DNA of 6,915 nt, taken from Alphaproteobacteria bacterium. GTDB lineage: Bacteria; Pseudomonadota; Alphaproteobacteria; UBA828. This document shows positions 1 through 6,769 of the stretch, piece after piece (the first letter of the stretch is position 1; each line of letters begins with the position of its first letter). The position numbers were made by a program, and so were the translations under genes. The DNA is taken from contig JAPYQV010000148.1 in assembly GCA_029937205.1 (NCBI GenBank), positions 1 to 6,915 of the forward strand, read 5' to 3'. The notes below the pieces were generated by a model that saw only the letters and a list, made by a program, of their open reading frames with translations, ran no database searches and was not told the origin of the DNA.

Positions 1-74
1 CGTTGATAGGCCAGGTGTGGAAGTGCGGTAACGCATGAAGCTGACTGGTACTAATCGTTCGATTGGCTTGATTT
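1..74 (+). rRNA. rrl: 23S ribosomal RNA, 3' end (partial)
   Basis: These bases match the conserved last part of bacterial large-subunit rRNA, including the near-universal GGTACTAAT block (positions 47-55) and the terminal GGCTTGAT that pairs with the 5' end of the molecule. The gene enters from the left edge of the window, so only the final helices are present. The exact mature end is uncertain by a few bases and was placed in the T-run at about 74. It is followed by 5S rRNA and tRNA-fMet in the same direction, as in an alphaproteobacterial rRNA operon. Confidence 0.93.
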
Positions 75-255
75 TTATTCGTCCCTAGGGGCGACGGAAC
101 CGCATGCATAGTGGTCAATCCGAAATAAGGTCCGACAGCCAAACTCCCGCAAAGACACATAATCGAAAATCACACAAACTAACGTGAGAAGTGTGATATC
201 GCGGCGCCGCCAATCAACGCAATGCGCGGCCCGCGGTTTTGTTCCGGCTTTTGCT
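75..255 (+). other. 23S-5S internal transcribed spacer
   Basis: This spacer of about 180 bases separates 23S and 5S rRNA and is presumably transcribed with them and removed by RNase processing. I find no tRNA and no credible protein gene in it. Open frames on either strand have no recognisable product. A short GC-rich self-complementary patch (CGTCCC then GGGGCG, about 80-95) lies just after the 23S end and could form part of a processing stem, but its loop is too tight to call a hairpin firmly. Confidence 0.7.
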
Positions 256-373
256 GGCTTGGTGGTAATTGCGAGGGGCCTGCACCCGATCCCATTCCGA
301 ACTCGGTCGTGAAAACCCTCAGCGCCGATGGTACTGCATCTTAAGGTGTGGAAGAGTAGGTCACTGCCAGGCC
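256..373 (+). rRNA. rrf: 5S ribosomal RNA
   Basis: This is a complete 118-base 5S rRNA. It carries the conserved core CCCGATCCCATTCCGAACTC (about 287-306), the loop with GCGCCGATGGTACTGC, and the late GGAAGAGTAGGTC. The ends were set by helix I: GGCTTGGT at 256-263 pairs with GCCAGGCC at 366-373 over eight pairs, with G-U pairs near the base. The sequence resembles alphaproteobacterial 5S rRNAs. It sits between 23S rRNA and tRNA-fMet in the same operon. Confidence 0.95.
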
Positions 374-486
374 TGCAAAAGCCGGAAACAAAAAACATCT
401 GATACGGCGGCCCTTCAAGGCGCGCGCGCAAACAGATCGATCTTTTCCTAATTTACGATGATTTCAACCGAGGCTTGACCAATTGA
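374..486 (+). other. 5S to tRNA-fMet spacer
   Basis: A 113-base transcribed spacer. It holds an A-rich patch, a GC-repeat patch (about 420-429) and a perfect short palindrome AGATCGATCT (434-443). I see no terminator here, so the tRNA is most simply read as the last gene of the rRNA transcript. No coding region is supported. Confidence 0.6.
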
Positions 487-563
487 CGCGGGGTGGAGCA
501 GTCCGGTAGCTCATCAGGCTCATAACCTGAAGGTCGTAGGTTCAAATCCTACCCCCGCAACCA
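487..563 (+). tRNA. Initiator tRNA-Met (tRNA-fMet, anticodon CAT)
   Basis: A full 77-base cloverleaf with the CCA end encoded (561-563). The anticodon CAT is at 521-523 in the loop CTCATAA. Two marks identify it as an initiator rather than an elongator: the unpaired first position (C1 opposite A72, in CGCGGGG against CCCCGCA) and strong overall identity to known tRNA-fMet genes, including the TTCAAATC T loop. The anticodon stem is TCAGG/CCTGA, so pair 29:41 is A-U, whereas the usual initiator has three consecutive G-C pairs there. It lies downstream of 5S rRNA, as is common in Alphaproteobacteria. The 3' half overlaps, in antisense, the end of a recombinase-like relic. Confidence 0.97.
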
Positions 564-756
564 ACGAGACTACACTCCCCGTGGCTTGGCCATCGGGGAG
601 TTTTATTTTGCCCTCTGCAAGGCCAACGATCGACGCAATTTCACCGAACAACTCGGCTTTGAGCCCGCCCATATCGAGGGGGCTGAGTCGGATCTCGTCG
701 ATCAGGCCCCGGAGGATGTCGGCGGCTTCGTACCGCGTATCCTCAAAACCAACGTT
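520..756 (-). pseudogene. Probable C-terminal remnant of a large serine recombinase
   Basis: Read on the minus strand, bases 756 to 520 give 78 codons and a TGA stop. The stretch YEAADILRGLIDEIRLSP, then GGLKAELFGEIASIV, matches what I know of the C-terminal end of large serine recombinases of proteobacterial mobile elements: a helix ending in LRxLIDxIxL, a short hairpin, then L.GxLAxIL. The last residues (VAGVGFEPTTFRL) are encoded by the antisense of the tRNA-fMet 3' half and by the terminator flank. No start codon or catalytic serine domain is present. Upstream in the same frame is a TGA (757-759), then 62 open codons (945-760) that I cannot assign. The reading is therefore of a broken relic of an element once inserted at this tRNA. 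The family call rests on motif memory, not alignment. Confidence 0.55.
574..609 (+). terminator. Intrinsic terminator of the rRNA operon
   Basis: The arm at 574-581 (ACTCCCCG) pairs perfectly with 594-601 (CGGGGAGT). The inner arms TGG (582-584) and CCA (590-592) can extend the stem above a one-base bulge, leaving a five-base loop. The stem is followed directly by TTTTATTTT (601-609). A strong GC stem with a U-run only 10 bases after the tRNA CCA is the expected end of the rRNA-tRNA transcript, and should insulate the sox operon from it. Confidence 0.9.
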
Positions 757-964
757 TCATGCTCGTTTTTCGTGCGGCCATGCGTCGCGGCGCGTTTCAT
801 TGAGAGTGACGGGCGTGTCCGTTCCCCCGCCCTTTGGCCCGACGACGCAAGCATTGTGCTCATTCGCCTGCGCGCATAGCCTCTTGCGGAAGTTTTGTGC
901 CGTCGACGCGGTGCTAGCCAACTCCTTGCCTTGGGCAGTCGGGGTCTAGCCAAAGGGGCCTTCA
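757..964. other. Region upstream of the sox operon
   Basis: About 208 bases between the recombinase relic and soxB, so the whole stretch between tRNA-fMet and soxB is about 400 bases without an intact gene. The promoter of the sox operon should lie here, but I cannot pick convincing -35 and -10 boxes; the best TTGTGC/CATAGC pair (854-880) has a 15-base spacer. No riboswitch, clear operator repeat or intact gene was found. Open frames on both strands here have compositions typical of GC-rich shadow frames. Confidence 0.5.
953..958 (+). promoter_or_regulatory. Ribosome binding site of soxB
   Basis: AAGGGG lies six bases before the GTG at 965. It is purine-rich and well spaced, and it supports that GTG as the start of soxB; no ATG nearby gives a better family-length protein. 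Confidence 0.6.
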
Positions 965-2218
965 GTGGCGAGAGACCACTATTCCATCGCCAATCTTATT
1001 CGCAAAGCGCGCGGCGGCGGCACATGGTCGCGGGCGTGGCGCGATCCGGAACCGAAGTCAGCCTACGACATCGTTATTATCGGCGGCGGTGGCCACGGCC
1101 TCGCCACCGCGTACTACCTTGCCAAGGTGCACGGCACGGCCAACGTCGCGGTGTTGGAGAAGGGATGGATCGGCGGCGGCAACACTGGGCGCAACACGAC
1201 CATCATCCGCTCCAACTATCTGTGGGACGAAAGCGCTGCACTTTATGAAAAATCGCTGAAGCTCTACGAAGGACTTTCGCGCGATCTCAATTTCAACATC
1301 ATGTTCAGCCAGCGTGGTGTCCTCAATCTCGCCCATTCGGAAGGCGATTTGCGCGAGATCGCGCGGCGGACCGCCGCCATCCGCCTAAACGGAATTGATT
1401 CCGAATTCCTGACGACGGCAGAGGTCAAAGCGATGGTGCCGATCCTCAACGTCGGCGCGAACGCGCGATACCCCGTCTTGGGCGCGTCGCTGCAACGGCG
1501 CGGCGGCGTCGCTCGCCATGACGCGGTCGCATGGGGCTTGGCCCGGGCGGCAGACACACGGGGTGTCGATATCATCCAGAATTGCGAAGTAACCGGCTTT
1601 GACATTAAAGGCGGCCGGGTCACCGCCGTCCGCACGTCGCGCGGCCCAATTGCCGCAAAAAAAGTCGGCATCGTTGTTGCGGGGCACTCCAGCGTCCTCG
1701 CGGAAATGGCGGGGTTCCGCCTGCCCATCGAAAGCCATCCCCTGCAGGCAGCGGTCTCAGAACCAATCAAGCCGATTCTCGATACGGTCGTGATGAGCGG
1801 CGCGGTGCACGTTTATATCAGTCAGTCCGACCGCGGCGAGCTGGTCATGGGAGCAGGCATCGACGCCTATACCTCTTACGCCCAGCGCGGCAGCCCATCG
1901 GTCATTGAAACCATGATGGCGTCGGCGGTCGATCTGTTCCCGATTTTCAGCCGCCTCCGCATGATGCGCCAATGGGGTGGCATCGTCGATGTCTGCCCCG
2001 ACGCAAGTCCGATCATTGGTGCGACTCCTGTTGAAGGGCTCTACATCAACGGCGGCTGGGGCACCGGCGGGTTCAAGGCGACGCCCGGCTCCGGCTGGGT
2101 GTTCGCTCACCAAATTGCGCAAGAAAAACCGCACCCGCTGGCCGCACCGTTCGGGCTTGATCGTTTCGCCTCGGGCGCACTGATCGACGAACACGGCGCG
2201 GCTGCTGTGGCGCACTAA
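965..2218 (+). CDS. soxB: Sarcosine oxidase, beta subunit (heterotetrameric)
   Basis: A 417-residue flavoprotein subunit that oxidises the N-methyl group of sarcosine. In the family it binds FAD, where sarcosine is oxidised, and a covalent FMN at the interface with the alpha subunit, where O2 is reduced to H2O2. Residues 34-52 show the Rossmann dinucleotide fold ([19 protein letters not shown]). The segment [11 protein letters not shown] (180-190) carries His185, which I take as the covalent FMN histidine, placed near residue 173-175 in characterised enzymes. [19 protein letters not shown] near the C-terminus is the conserved flavin-contact region. The N-terminus ([11 protein letters not shown], then WRDPEP) is typical of the family, which supports the GTG start together with an AAGGGG site six bases upstream. 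Length is normal (about 415). It is the first gene of a soxBDAG operon; soxD follows 21 bases later. The enzyme is cytoplasmic; no signal peptide is seen. Confidence 0.96.
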   Translation: MARDHYSIANLIRKARGGGTWSRAWRDPEPKSAYDIVIIGGGGHGLATAYYLAKVHGTANVAVLEKGWIGGGNTGRNTTIIRSNYLWDESAALYEKSLKLYEGLSRDLNFNIMFSQRGVLNLAHSEGDLREIARRTAAIRLNGIDSEFLTTAEVKAMVPILNVGANARYPVLGASLQRRGGVARHDAVAWGLARAADTRGVDIIQNCEVTGFDIKGGRVTAVRTSRGPIAAKKVGIVVAGHSSVLAEMAGFRLPIESHPLQAAVSEPIKPILDTVVMSGAVHVYISQSDRGELVMGAGIDAYTSYAQRGSPSVIETMMASAVDLFPIFSRLRMMRQWGGIVDVCPDASPIIGATPVEGLYINGGWGTGGFKATPGSGWVFAHQIAQEKPHPLAAPFGLDRFASGALIDEHGAAAVAH

Positions 2219-2239
2219 CATGATTTCAAAAGACATCGC

Positions 2240-2524
2240 ATGTTGCTGATCTCCTGCCCGTGGTGCGGGCCGCGCGACGAGAGTGAGTTCTCCTGTGGCG
2301 GCGAGGCGCATATTGCACGTCCGACTAATCCGCAAGCGCTCAGCGACGCGGAGTGGGCCGATTACCTTTTTGCCCGGCGCAACGCCAAGGGGCGCCATCA
2401 CGAGCGCTGGGTCCATACGCACGGATGCCGCCGCTGGTTTAATGTTGAACGCGATACCCGTACCCACGAAATCTCCAATGTCTATCAAATGGGTGCACCG
2501 CGGCCGGACGCGGCTGAAGAATGA
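2240..2524 (+). CDS. soxD: Sarcosine oxidase, delta subunit (zinc-binding)
   Basis: A 94-residue small structural subunit of heterotetrameric sarcosine oxidase. In the known structure this subunit binds one zinc ion and packs against the alpha subunit. Cys6 and Cys9 (CPWC) with His59 and Cys63 (HTHGC) fall at the same positions as the zinc ligands I know for this subunit, so the site looks intact. RDESEF (12-17) and the later WVHTHGCRRWFNVERD are family hallmarks. The ATG at 2240 puts the CPWC motif at residue 6, as in homologues. The upstream ribosome binding site is weak (AAAAGA). It lies between soxB and soxA, the standard gene order, and its stop overlaps the soxA start as ATGA (2521-2524), which suggests coupled translation. 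No known catalytic role of its own. Confidence 0.96.
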   Translation: MLLISCPWCGPRDESEFSCGGEAHIARPTNPQALSDAEWADYLFARRNAKGRHHERWVHTHGCRRWFNVERDTRTHEISNVYQMGAPRPDAAEE

Positions 2525-5496
2525 CGCAGCCGTTTCGCCTTCATTCCGGCGGGCGTATCGACCGGACAAAGTCGCTGCGCTTCGCATTCGACGGACAGAC
2601 CTACCAAGGGCACATGGGCGACACCCTGGCGTCTGCTCTGCTTGCCAACGGCGTTTCGCTGGTCGGGCGCTCGTTCAAATTTCACCGGCCACGCGGCATC
2701 TTCGGAAGTGGTGCCGACGAGCCGAACGCGTTCGTGCAATTAGGTCGAGGCGGCCGCCGAGATCCGGTCGCCGCCGCAACCCAGGTTGAGTTGTTCGACG
2801 GCCTCGAGGCGCGCAGCGTCAACCGTTGGCCGAGCCTGCGTTGGGATGCGATGTCAGGTCTCGACCGCCTGTCACCGTTCCTGCCCACTGGTTTCTATTA
2901 CAAGACCTTTATGGGGCCGCCCGGGTTTTGGCGCTTTTACGAATGGGTGATCCGCCGCGCCGCGGGGCTCGGGCGGGCGCCGCGACAAGCCGATCCAGAC
3001 CGCTACGAGAAAGTGCACACACATTGCGATTTGTTGATAGTCGGCGCCGGGCCGGCCGGGCTATCGGCGGCGCTTGCCGCAGGGCGGGCCGGGGCACGGG
3101 TCATGATTGTCGACGAGCAAGTGGAAGCCGGCGGATCGCTCCTGGTCACGCGGCAGGTCATTGGCGGTTCTGCCGCGACAGATTGGGCCGCGCAAACTTT
3201 GGCCGAATTGGCGGCATTGCCCGAGGTCCGTCTGCTCCAACGAACCACGGCCTTCGGCTATTACGACCACAATTATGTTTTTCTGCTGGAGCGTGTCACC
3301 GATCACCTTCCCCTCGAGCAGCGCGGGGTGGCCGCGCCTCGCCAACGATTGTGGAAAGTGCGGGCCAAACAGGTGGTCCTTGCCACGGGGGCCATCGAGC
3401 GGCCACTCGTTTTTGAGAACAATGATCGACCCGGCATCATGCTGGCAGGTGCGGCGCAGAATTACGTCAACCGCTATGCCGTCCGTGTCGGCGCCCGTGT
3501 GGTCGTCGCGACCAACAACGACAGCGCCTACGGCGTCGCCCACGATCTCGCTGCAGCCGGCGTAAAGATTGCAGCGATCGTTGATACCTGCCTGCCCGGC
3601 GAAACCAAGGCTGCGGCGCTCGAAAAATTCGATGCGCCATTGCTGGCGGGACACCGCATCGTCTCGGCGTCGGGAGAGAGGCGCGTTCGTAGTGTCCGGG
3701 TCGAGCCGGTCGGCGGCGGCGAAGGGCGCGACATCGACTGCGACCTGCTCGCCATGTCGGGCGGCTGGTCGCCGACGTTGCACCTGTTCTCCCAATCCGG
3801 CGGACGCCTGAAATTCGATGAGGCCGAGGCATGTTTTGTTCCCTCTTCGGCGGCGCAGGAGGTGCGCTGCGCGGGCGCCGCCAACGCCTCGTTCGGACTG
3901 GGTGATTGTTTGCACGACGGCATCGAGGCGGGGGTCGCCGCCGCCGGGCGCGCTGGATTCGCGTCGAAGGCGCCAAACGTGCCGGTCGTTTCGGAGCACG
4001 ACCGAACGCCGATCGACCCGGCTTGGGCGCCAACGCCGGGCTCAACCGGCAAAGCCTTCGTCGATTTCCACACCGACGTCACCGCGCGCGATATCGAAGG
4101 CGCCGCCGCCGAGGGCTACGTGTCGGTCGAGCACCTGAAGCGATACACCACGGCCGGTATGGGCCCGGATCAGGGCAAAACCGGCAACGTCAACGCGTTG
4201 GCCTTGCTTGCCGGCATTCGCGGAAACGATATCGCTGCAGTCGGCACCACCACTTTCCGCCCGCCCTACACCCCCGTGACATACGGAGCGCTGGCCGGGC
4301 GCGATATCGGCACGCTCGCCGACCCGGTGCGCCACACGCCAATCCACGATTGGCATGAAAAGGCGGGCGCGGTATTCGAAAACGTGGGCCAGTGGAAACG
4401 TGCGTTTTATTATCCGCGGGCCGGCGAGGACAAACACGCGGCTGTGCAGCGCGAAGCCCTGGCAGCGCGCGAGGGCGTCGCGCTCCTCGACGCGTCGACG
4501 CTCGGCAAGATCGAAATCAACGGAGAAGGCGCGCGTGCGCTTCTCAATCTCATCTACACCAACCGCTGGGACAAACTTGTCGCCGGGCGGTGCCGGTATG
4601 GGTTGATGCTGGGCGAGGACGGGATGGTGTTTGACGATGGGGTGACGGCGCGCCTCGGCGAGAACCGCTATCTGATGACGACGACCACGGGCAACGCCGC
4701 ACGGGTGATGTGCTGGATGGAGGATTGGCTGCAATGCGAATGGCCGGACCTTCCGGTGTTCCTCACCTCCGTTACGACGCAGTGGGCGACCATCGCTGTG
4801 AGCGGACCCAACGCGCGCGCTCTGCTTACCGGTGTCACCGAGGACATCGACCTGGACGGTGGCGCGTTTCCGCATATGTCCGTGCGCGAGGGGCGGGTCG
4901 CGGGCCTTCCGGCACGCATCTTCCGGGTCAGCTACACGGGCGAGCTATCCTACGAGGTCAACGTGCCTGCGTCCGCCGGGGTTGCGCTATGGCAGGCGCT
5001 GTTTGCGGCGGGAGAGAGTATGGGCGCCTGCCCAATCGGCACCGAAGCGCTGCACATCCTGCGCGCCGAAAAAGGCTACATCGCCGTCGGCCAAGACACG
5101 GACGGATCGGTCACGCCGGGCGATCTCGGGATGGACTGGGCCGTATCGAAGACCGGGGACTTCATCGGCAAGCGTTCGCTCGCCCGAGCCGACACCGCGC
5201 GCGCCGGGCGCAAACAATTGGTCGGGCTGCTGACCGAATACGGCTCTACCGTCCTGTCGGAAGGCGCCCACATCGTTACCGAAATGAAGGAGACGCCGCC
5301 GATGGAAATGCTCGGCCACGTCACTTCCAGTTATTTGAGCCCCAACCTCGGGCGCTCGATCGCACTGGCGCTTCTCGCGAACGGCCGCGCGCGGCTTGGG
5401 GAGCGCGTTACGCTCGCGGTGGAAGGCAGTCCCGTAAGCGCCGTCGTCACCGAGCCCCTGTTTCTCGATCCCGAAGGGACGCGCCTCAATGCTTGA
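2521..5496 (+). CDS. soxA: Sarcosine oxidase, alpha subunit
   Basis: A 991-residue subunit, normal length for the family (about 965-1005). Residues about 15-100 form the ferredoxin-like N-terminal fold; it has no cysteine before residue 169, so it carries no iron-sulfur cluster. A Rossmann fold starts at about 169 (DLLIVGAGPAGLSAAL), with an ATG motif at 288-290 and the family's second nucleotide-binding segment GARVVVATNNDSAYG at 324-338; characterised enzymes bind NAD+ in this subunit. From about residue 605 it becomes a GcvT-like aminomethyltransferase region (LGKIEINGEGA, DGMVFDDGV, SYTGELSYEV, then GYIAVGQDTDGSVTPGDLGM) with a C-terminal barrel from about 895. This part binds tetrahydrofolate and takes up the methylene carbon coming from the beta subunit. 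Translation starts inside the soxD stop (ATGA) behind a weak GAAGA, pointing to coupling. No frameshift or truncation is seen. Confidence 0.97.
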   Translation: MTQPFRLHSGGRIDRTKSLRFAFDGQTYQGHMGDTLASALLANGVSLVGRSFKFHRPRGIFGSGADEPNAFVQLGRGGRRDPVAAATQVELFDGLEARSVNRWPSLRWDAMSGLDRLSPFLPTGFYYKTFMGPPGFWRFYEWVIRRAAGLGRAPRQADPDRYEKVHTHCDLLIVGAGPAGLSAALAAGRAGARVMIVDEQVEAGGSLLVTRQVIGGSAATDWAAQTLAELAALPEVRLLQRTTAFGYYDHNYVFLLERVTDHLPLEQRGVAAPRQRLWKVRAKQVVLATGAIERPLVFENNDRPGIMLAGAAQNYVNRYAVRVGARVVVATNNDSAYGVAHDLAAAGVKIAAIVDTCLPGETKAAALEKFDAPLLAGHRIVSASGERRVRSVRVEPVGGGEGRDIDCDLLAMSGGWSPTLHLFSQSGGRLKFDEAEACFVPSSAAQEVRCAGAANASFGLGDCLHDGIEAGVAAAGRAGFASKAPNVPVVSEHDRTPIDPAWAPTPGSTGKAFVDFHTDVTARDIEGAAAEGYVSVEHLKRYTTAGMGPDQGKTGNVNALALLAGIRGNDIAAVGTTTFRPPYTPVTYGALAGRDIGTLADPVRHTPIHDWHEKAGAVFENVGQWKRAFYYPRAGEDKHAAVQREALAAREGVALLDASTLGKIEINGEGARALLNLIYTNRWDKLVAGRCRYGLMLGEDGMVFDDGVTARLGENRYLMTTTTGNAARVMCWMEDWLQCEWPDLPVFLTSVTTQWATIAVSGPNARALLTGVTEDIDLDGGAFPHMSVREGRVAGLPARIFRVSYTGELSYEVNVPASAGVALWQALFAAGESMGACPIGTEALHILRAEKGYIAVGQDTDGSVTPGDLGMDWAVSKTGDFIGKRSLARADTARAGRKQLVGLLTEYGSTVLSEGAHIVTEMKETPPMEMLGHVTSSYLSPNLGRSIALALLANGRARLGERVTLAVEGSPVSAVVTEPLFLDPEGTRLNA

Positions 5497-6061
5497 TCCA
5501 TCGCTGCGCCAAAGTCCGCTTAGCAACTCCGCGGTCGCTGCCGGCGATTTGATCACGCTCGCCGAACGCCCAGATACGGGCAAGATCAATTTGCGCGCCA
5601 GCGGCGATACGCTTGCCGCGTTGGCGGATGTGTTTGGAATTGCGCCACCGACGATGCCGAACACCGTCGCCAGGGACGGCATGCGCTGCATCCTGTGGCT
5701 CGGTCCCGACGAATGGCTGATCGTGACGCCGCCGGGCGAAGAAGCCGCGCTAGCGGCGCGCCTCGATGAGGCGTTGGGCGGCCGTCACGCGGCGGTGACC
5801 GACGTTACCGATAGCCGCACTGTCATCGCGCTTGGCGGCAGCCGCGCCCGCGACGTCCTTGCCAAAGGGTGCGGCCTCGACCTTCATCCGCGAGTCTTCC
5901 ACGCCGGCCAGTGCGCCCAAAGCACGCTCGCCCGCGCGTCCATCATCCTGCACCAGACCACCGACGGCCCGGCGTACGACATCTACGTCGATCGCAGCTT
6001 CGCCCGGTATTTGTGGGCGTGGCTGATCGATGCCAGCCTTGAATATGGAGTCGAGCCCTAG
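5489..6061 (+). CDS. soxG: Sarcosine oxidase, gamma subunit
   Basis: A 190-residue subunit of heterotetrameric sarcosine oxidase, about the usual length. It has a fold distantly related to the C-terminal part of the GcvT family and caps the folate-binding part of the alpha subunit; no catalytic residue is known in it. Recognisable family segments are ILWLGPDEWLIV (residues 68-79), VTDVTDSRTVIALGG (101-115), and near the end YDIYVDRSFARYLWAWLIDA. The ATG at 5489 lies inside the end of soxA, giving an 8-base overlap, with GAAGGGA (5473-5479) nine bases upstream as a good ribosome binding site. It is the last gene of the operon and ends only 9 bases from the stop of the converging amidohydrolase gene. 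Confidence 0.94.
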   Translation: MLDPSLRQSPLSNSAVAAGDLITLAERPDTGKINLRASGDTLAALADVFGIAPPTMPNTVARDGMRCILWLGPDEWLIVTPPGEEAALAARLDEALGGRHAAVTDVTDSRTVIALGGSRARDVLAKGCGLDLHPRVFHAGQCAQSTLARASIILHQTTDGPAYDIYVDRSFARYLWAWLIDASLEYGVEP

Positions 6062-6079
6062 CGCCCTACTTTATGGCGC
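6061..6079. other. Small inverted repeat in the convergent gap
   Basis: GCGCC (6061-6065) and GGCGC (6075-6079) are perfect inverted arms around a 9-base loop that contains the stop codon of the minus-strand gene. The hairpin sits exactly between the two converging genes and might help end transcription of either. It has no T-run on either side, so it is not a standard intrinsic terminator. Confidence 0.3.
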
Positions 6080-6769
6080 GTTGCGGAGCGGTACCGGGTC
6101 GATCCGCGCAAGGTAGTCGAGCACGCTTTCCAACGGCTCGACGTCGCCGAACTTGGCGTCGATATCGAACAGGTTCCATTCGACGACGCCGGGCACCCGG
6201 TCGCCGACACATTCGCGCACGACGATCGGCCGGAAACCCTCGGCGATAGCGTCTTCACAAGTATGGCGCACGCAACCTGCCATCGTGACGCCGGTCAGAA
6301 TGACCGTATCGATGCCGTTCGCTTGCAGGAAACTCGACAGGTAGGTTCCGTGGAAGGCGCTGGCGCGTTTTTTGACAATCACCTGTTCATTGGCTTCGGG
6401 CGCAATGCGGTCGTCGATTGCAACGTCTTCCTTGTTCTCGAGATTTAGAATCTCGACCGGTATTTTGAGGTGCCACAGGCCCATGTCGGTGTTGGTGCCC
6501 TCGGTAACGTTGTAGGCGGTGGTCGTGTAGACGACGGGAATACGTTTCGCCCGCCCCGCCTTGAGCAGCGCCTGGACGCCAGGGATAATCGTGTCCATGC
6601 CGTCGCAGGAGAAGGCATGGCCCGGCCGGGTCCAGGCGTTGGCGAGGTCGATATTGATAATCGCCGGACGCTTGCCGTAACCGATACGCCGTTGAAATCC
6701 GCGGCTCTTATAGATTTCGGAGTCCTTGGCAAATATCTTGTCCAGGGCTTCTTGAATTTCGTCCGCCAT
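6071..6769 (-). CDS. Probable N-carbamoylsarcosine amidohydrolase (isochorismatase-fold cysteine hydrolase)
   Basis: A 232-residue cysteine hydrolase. The catalytic triad of this fold is visible: Asp41 (INIDLANAW), Lys133 (VIVKKRASAFHGT, 130-142) and Cys166 (GVTMAGCVRHTCEDA, 160-174). The Lys to Cys distance (33) equals that of Arthrobacter N-carbamoylsarcosine amidohydrolase (Lys144, Cys177), and Asp to Cys differs by one (125 against 126). The N-terminus, with SRGFQRRIGYGKRPA just before the first strand, also resembles that family. The expected reaction is N-carbamoylsarcosine to sarcosine, ammonia and CO2, which would feed the adjacent sarcosine oxidase. The gene faces soxG across 9 bases and is transcribed separately. 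A strong GGGAGG site stands six bases before the ATG. Related family members act on maleamate, ureidoacrylate or other N-carbamoyl compounds, so the fold is secure but the substrate is inferred. Confidence 0.75.
   Translation of the reverse strand: MADEIQEALDKIFAKDSEIYKSRGFQRRIGYGKRPAIINIDLANAWTRPGHAFSCDGMDTIIPGVQALLKAGRAKRIPVVYTTTAYNVTEGTNTDMGLWHLKIPVEILNLENKEDVAIDDRIAPEANEQVIVKKRASAFHGTYLSSFLQANGIDTVILTGVTMAGCVRHTCEDAIAEGFRPIVVRECVGDRVPGVVEWNLFDIDAKFGDVEPLESVLDYLARIDPVPLRNAP

Noticed and set aside
75..431. Minus-strand frame of 118 codons across the 23S-5S spacer and 5S rRNA
   Set aside because: It is antisense to the 5S gene and the transcribed spacer, with no recognisable protein features.
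434..443. Perfect palindrome AGATCGATCT followed by T-run before tRNA-fMet
   Set aside because: It has no loop and only five pairs, so it cannot form a terminator hairpin; it is probably a chance palindrome.
586..879. Plus-strand frames between tRNA-fMet and soxB (581-949 and 586-879)
   Set aside because: They begin inside the terminator hairpin, have no ribosome binding site and no recognisable content, and lie opposite the better-supported recombinase relic.
854..880. Possible sox promoter (TTGTGC ... CATAGC)
   Set aside because: The 15-base spacer is too short and the -10 match poor, so a promoter cannot be placed with confidence.
702..953. Minus-strand frame of 83 codons upstream of soxB
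   Set aside because: Arginine- and serine-rich shadow composition, no ribosome binding site, and a different frame from the recombinase-like sequence.
1757..2587. Long minus-strand frame (276 codons) opposite soxB and soxD
   Set aside because: It is a GC-rich antisense shadow of two well-supported genes with intact family motifs, and its content resembles no protein I know.
3061..4875. Long minus-strand frames opposite soxA (312 codons at 3061-3999, 277 codons at 4042-4875)
   Set aside because: soxA is intact and matches its family throughout; high third-position GC readily opens antisense frames like these.
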